Source: Pseudonocardia parietis (GTDB lineage Bacteria > Actinomycetota > Actinomycetes > Mycobacteriales > Pseudonocardiaceae). From it: a stretch of 64,000 nt of DNA. The stretch is taken from positions 1,054,001 to 1,118,000 of the forward strand of contig NZ_JAGINU010000001.1 of NCBI RefSeq assembly GCF_017876315.1, read 5' to 3'. Under the pieces are notes generated by a model. The model made no database searches and was not told the origin of the DNA. It was given only the letters and a program-made list of their open reading frames with translations. A program made the translations under genes and the position numbers. The number at the start of each line of letters is the position of its first letter. Positions within the stretch are counted from its first letter, which is position 1. This document shows, in pieces, positions 61,501 through 64,000 of this stretch.

Positions 61501-62504
61501 GCCCGGACGGCCTCGATCTCGGCGCGCTCGACACGTTCCTGCGCGAGCACGTCGAGGGCTACCGCGGTGGCGTCTCCGCCGAGCTGCTCGCCGGTGGGCG
61601 CTCCAACCTGACCTACCGGGTCACCGACGGCGAGTCGGTCTGGGTCCTTCGCCGCCCGCCGCTCGGCACGTTGACCCCGAGCGCGCACGACATGGGGCGC
61701 GAGTTCCGGTTCGTCAGCGCCCTGGCCGGCTCCGGTGTCCCGGTCGCGCCGGCCGTCGCACTGGCCGACCCCTCGGTGATCGGGGTGCCGTTCGCGCTCA
61801 CCGGCTTCGTCGACGGTGTGGTGCTGCGCAGCGAGGACGACCTCGCGGCGTACTCCGGCGAGCAGATCCGGGCGACCGCGTTCGCGCTGGTCGACACCCT
61901 GGCCGCGCTGCACGCCGTCGACGTCACCACCGGCGCCGTCGCCGGGCTCGGCAAGCCTGCCGGTTACCTGCGCCGCCAGGTCGACCGCTGGTACTCGCAG
62001 TGGCAGCGGGTACGCACGCGCGAGCTCGCCGACATCGAGACGCTGCACGCCCGGCTCGACGCGAGCTGTCCGGTCGAGAGCGACGCGTCGGTCGTGCACG
62101 GCGACTTCCGGATCGACAACGCCATCCTCGATCCGGCCGACCCGACCCGGATCCGGGCGCTCGTCGACTGGGAGATGGCCACCCTCGGTGACCCGCTCGC
62201 CGATCTCGCACTGCACACCGCCTACGGCGACCCGGCCTTCGCGCCCGTCCTGGCCGGGTCGGCGGCGTCCACGAGTGCCCGGCTGCCCGGCGCCGACGAG
62301 CTCGTCGAGCGTTACGTCGCGACGTCCGGGCGCGAGACCCGCGACTGGGCCTTCCACCGCGGGCTGGCCTACTTCAAGATCGCGGTGATCGCCGAGGGCA
62401 TCCACGAGCGGCACGTGCGCGGCGACACCCGCGGCGACGGTTTCGCGACCGTCGGCGAGGCGACGGCCCCGCTGGCCGCGGCGGGGTTGCACGCCGCGCG
62501 CTGA
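61497..62504 (+). CDS. APH-family phosphotransferase (ACAD10/11-type kinase)
   Basis: This 335-residue protein-kinase-like phosphotransferase has the glycine-rich GGRSNLTYRVTD near 33-44, a Lys/Arg in VWVLRRPPLG, the catalytic VVHGDFRIDNAIL near 198-210, and metal motif LVDWEMATLGDPLADL. Similar proteins stand beside or are fused to acyl-CoA dehydrogenases and phosphorylate a 4- or 3-hydroxyacyl-CoA to allow its elimination. The ATGA overlap with the dehydrogenase gene supports that role here. It is not expected to be an antibiotic kinase. Confidence 0.88.
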   Translation: MSPDGLDLGALDTFLREHVEGYRGGVSAELLAGGRSNLTYRVTDGESVWVLRRPPLGTLTPSAHDMGREFRFVSALAGSGVPVAPAVALADPSVIGVPFALTGFVDGVVLRSEDDLAAYSGEQIRATAFALVDTLAALHAVDVTTGAVAGLGKPAGYLRRQVDRWYSQWQRVRTRELADIETLHARLDASCPVESDASVVHGDFRIDNAILDPADPTRIRALVDWEMATLGDPLADLALHTAYGDPAFAPVLAGSAASTSARLPGADELVERYVATSGRETRDWAFHRGLAYFKIAVIAEGIHERHVRGDTRGDGFATVGEATAPLAAAGLHAAR

Positions 62505-62533
62505 CCGTGCCCTGACCCTGCCCGGAGCGGTCC

Positions 62534-63370
62534 TCAGGCCGCGATGCGGTCCACGCGGTCCGGGACCGGGCCGATCCGGCCCGCTCCGTCGGGGACGTCC
62601 AGCGCGGCGATCGCGCGCAGCTCGTCGCCGGTCAGGGCGAAGCCGGCCAGGTCGCGGTTCGCGGCGATCCGCTCGGGGCTGTCCGACTTCGGCACCGCGA
62701 CCGTGCCCTGCGCCAGGTGCCAGCGCAGCACGACCTGTGCCGGGGTGACACCGTGCCGCTCCGCGATCCCACGCAGCACCGGCTCGTCGAGGACGGCGCC
62801 GCGGCCGAGCGGGCTCCACGCCCCGGTGACGATGCCGAGCGCGGCGTGCACCTGCTGAAGCTCGCGCTGCTGGTGGTGCGGGTGCAGCTCGACCTGGTTG
62901 ACGGCCGGGGCCGTGCCGCCGAGCCCGCGCAGCCGTCGCAGGTGCGACGGCCGGAAGTTCGACACCCCGACCGCGCGGGTCAGGCCGTCGGCGAGCAGCT
63001 GCTCCATCGCCTCCCAGGTCCGCAGGCAGGGCTCGAGGTCGTCGTTCGGCCAGTGCACGAGCAGCAGGTCGACGTGGTCGAGACCGAGCCGGTCCAGGCT
63101 CTCCCGTGCGGACCGGAGCGCGCCGCCGCGGCCCCGGCCGACGTTCCAGATCTTGGTCGTGACGAACAGGTCCGCACGCGGCAGGCCCGAGCCGGCGAGC
63201 GCGGCGCCGACGGCGGTCTCGTTGTCGTAGACGGCCGCGGTGTCGATGCTGCGGTACCCCTGGGCGAGGGCCTCGCTGACGGCGGCGCGGGTGTCCCGCG
63301 AGCCGGAGACCCCGAAGCCGAGGCGGGGCATGGTGACGCCGTTGTTCAGGGTGATCGGGTCGAGGTGCAC
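62534..63370 (-). CDS. Aldo/keto reductase
   Basis: This 278-residue NADPH-dependent TIM-barrel reductase of the AKR5-like (2,5-diketo-D-gluconate reductase) group has catalytic residues in SIDTAAVYDNE (Asp, Tyr), VTTKIWN (Lys) and LLVHWPNDD (His). The NADPH-binding end VAVPKSDSPERIAANRDL is normal. GTG at 63370 is the start. It stands alone; a carbonyl substrate is not evident. Confidence 0.92.
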   Translation of the reverse strand: MHLDPITLNNGVTMPRLGFGVSGSRDTRAAVSEALAQGYRSIDTAAVYDNETAVGAALAGSGLPRADLFVTTKIWNVGRGRGGALRSARESLDRLGLDHVDLLLVHWPNDDLEPCLRTWEAMEQLLADGLTRAVGVSNFRPSHLRRLRGLGGTAPAVNQVELHPHHQQRELQQVHAALGIVTGAWSPLGRGAVLDEPVLRGIAERHGVTPAQVVLRWHLAQGTVAVPKSDSPERIAANRDLAGFALTGDELRAIAALDVPDGAGRIGPVPDRVDRIAA

Positions 63371-63534
63371 CGGCCGGGTCCTTCCGTCGTCGTCCGTGCG
63401 GTCCGGCGACGGCGGCGTCGCGCTCTCTGCCAGGGGTCAGCGACGGCGGCGGGCCCGGGAATTCCGCGGCGTGGGTGCCTTCACGCCGCTGGCACCGCGG
63501 TCGTCGGGCCGGCGCGGCGTGGAGGAGCGCGCTG

Positions 63535-64000
63535 TCAGAACAGACCGTTCGACAGCGTGAGGCACTCGCCGGACCGGCAACGCCCCTGGTCGGAGACCAG
63601 GTAGAGCACGGCGTCGGCGACGTCCTCGGGTTCCAGCAGCCCGGGGCGCGGCCGCCCCTGCGCGAACACCTCCTCGACGTCGTCGCGGCCGGGGTTCTCC
63701 AGGTCCGGCCGGATCATCCGGTACGTCCCCGGATTGTGGATCATGGTCGTGTTAACGCCGGAGGGCAGCACGGCGTTGACGGTGATGCCGTGTTCGGCGA
63801 CCTCGTGCGCGACCGACCTCACGAGCGCGACGACGCCTGCCTTGGCCGCCGCGTAGTGGGCGGAGTGGGCGGCTCCGGTCTCGGCGACGCTCGACGACGT
63901 CGCCACCAGCCGTCCCGCGCCTCGGTCGATCATGTGGGGGAGCACGGCGCGGAAGGTGGCGAACACCCCGGTGAGATTGATGTCGATCATGGTCTGCCAG
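63535..64000 (-). CDS. Short-chain dehydrogenase, probable mycofactocin-coupled type (truncated by the window)
   Basis: Only the C-terminal 155 residues are in the window; the 5' end lies beyond base 64000. The SDR catalytic Ser and Y-x-x-x-K are in [23 protein letters not shown]. The stretch [19 protein letters not shown]...[16 protein letters not shown] and [19 protein letters not shown] closely follows the insertion that marks mycofactocin-coupled SDRs, which hold NAD tightly and pass electrons to mycofactocin. No mycofactocin synthesis genes are in the window. The end of the gene faces the aldo/keto reductase start; positions 63371-63534 between them show no other gene. Confidence 0.82.
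   Translation of the reverse strand, partial: WQTMIDINLTGVFATFRAVLPHMIDRGAGRLVATSSSVAETGAAHSAHYAAAKAGVVALVRSVAHEVAEHGITVNAVLPSGVNTTMIHNPGTYRMIRPDLENPGRDDVEEVFAQGRPRPGLLEPEDVADAVLYLVSDQGRCRSGECLTLSNGLF

Noticed and set aside
61497..62504. Antibiotic (aminoglycoside) phosphotransferase
   Set aside because: The APH fold is shared, but coupling to an acyl-CoA dehydrogenase gene indicates an ACAD10/11-type metabolic kinase.

Overview
The window is high-GC actinobacterial DNA, most likely from Pseudonocardia or a close relative in the Pseudonocardiaceae. This is inferred from strong G/C bias at third codon positions, the actinobacteria-specific genes lsr2, carD and mhuD, and a gene order matching the Mycobacterium tuberculosis Rv3578-Rv3597c neighbourhood. 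No rRNA, CRISPR array, transposase or integrase was seen. One tRNA is present. || Region 1 (1-22.0 kb) is conserved core: lsr2, a siderophore-interacting flavoprotein, clpC, a P-loop kinase, a BrkB/YihY membrane protein, a GAF regulator with an aldehyde dehydrogenase and its DUF779 partner, an isochorismatase-like hydrolase, a sirtuin, mhuD, a MmcQ/YjbR protein, a 2'-5' RNA ligase-like protein, mutY, a membrane-anchored protein, radA, an LpqE-like lipoprotein, carD, ispD, ispF, a VOC protein, cysS and rlmB. In M. tuberculosis disA and a carbonic anhydrase gene sit between radA and mutY; neither is present here. || Region 2 (22.0-30.0 kb) carries a zinc-type ABC importer (znuABC) behind a Zur-like box, a LacI-family regulator, the trehalose genes otsA and otsB, a ThrE-type exporter and tRNA-Thr(TGT). 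|| Region 3 (30.1-38.8 kb) is a compact defence locus next to the tRNA. It has a 5-methylcytosine methyltransferase and a Vsr endonuclease (divergent from each other), facing a five-gene operon: Z1 helicase-like ATPase, PD-(D/E)XK protein, GHKL (MutL/MORC-like) ATPase, an unknown protein and a DUF6339-like protein. Every operon junction is a 4-nt start/stop overlap. The architecture resembles MutL/Z1 restriction-type systems (Mza-like), with Dcm and Vsr attached and no AIPR gene visible. || Region 4 (39.3-56.4 kb) is a catabolic island for an aromatic or heteroaromatic compound. An IclR regulator diverges from the lower meta pathway (2-hydroxypentadienoate hydratase, acetaldehyde dehydrogenase, 4-hydroxy-2-oxovalerate aldolase). 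A TetR regulator is flanked by an uptake/hydrolase operon (MFS transporter, two alpha/beta hydrolases, Asp/Glu-racemase-family enzyme) and an upper-pathway set (PDR-type reductase, CarAa-like Rieske oxygenase, C-C hydrolase, a 46-residue membrane peptide, a degenerate M20 protein, a LigB-type extradiol dioxygenase, a second hydrolase, a luciferase-like oxidoreductase and a MmgE/PrpD protein). A shared GTAC-N3-GTAC palindrome lies before three of these transcription units, so they look like one TetR regulon. || Region 5 (56.4-64.0 kb) holds a HAD phosphatase, a membrane protein, a hydantoinase/carbamoylase-type amidase, a TetR regulator divergent from an acyl-CoA dehydrogenase/phosphotransferase pair with a perfect operator-like palindrome between them, an aldo/keto reductase and a truncated SDR of apparent mycofactocin-coupled type running off the window.
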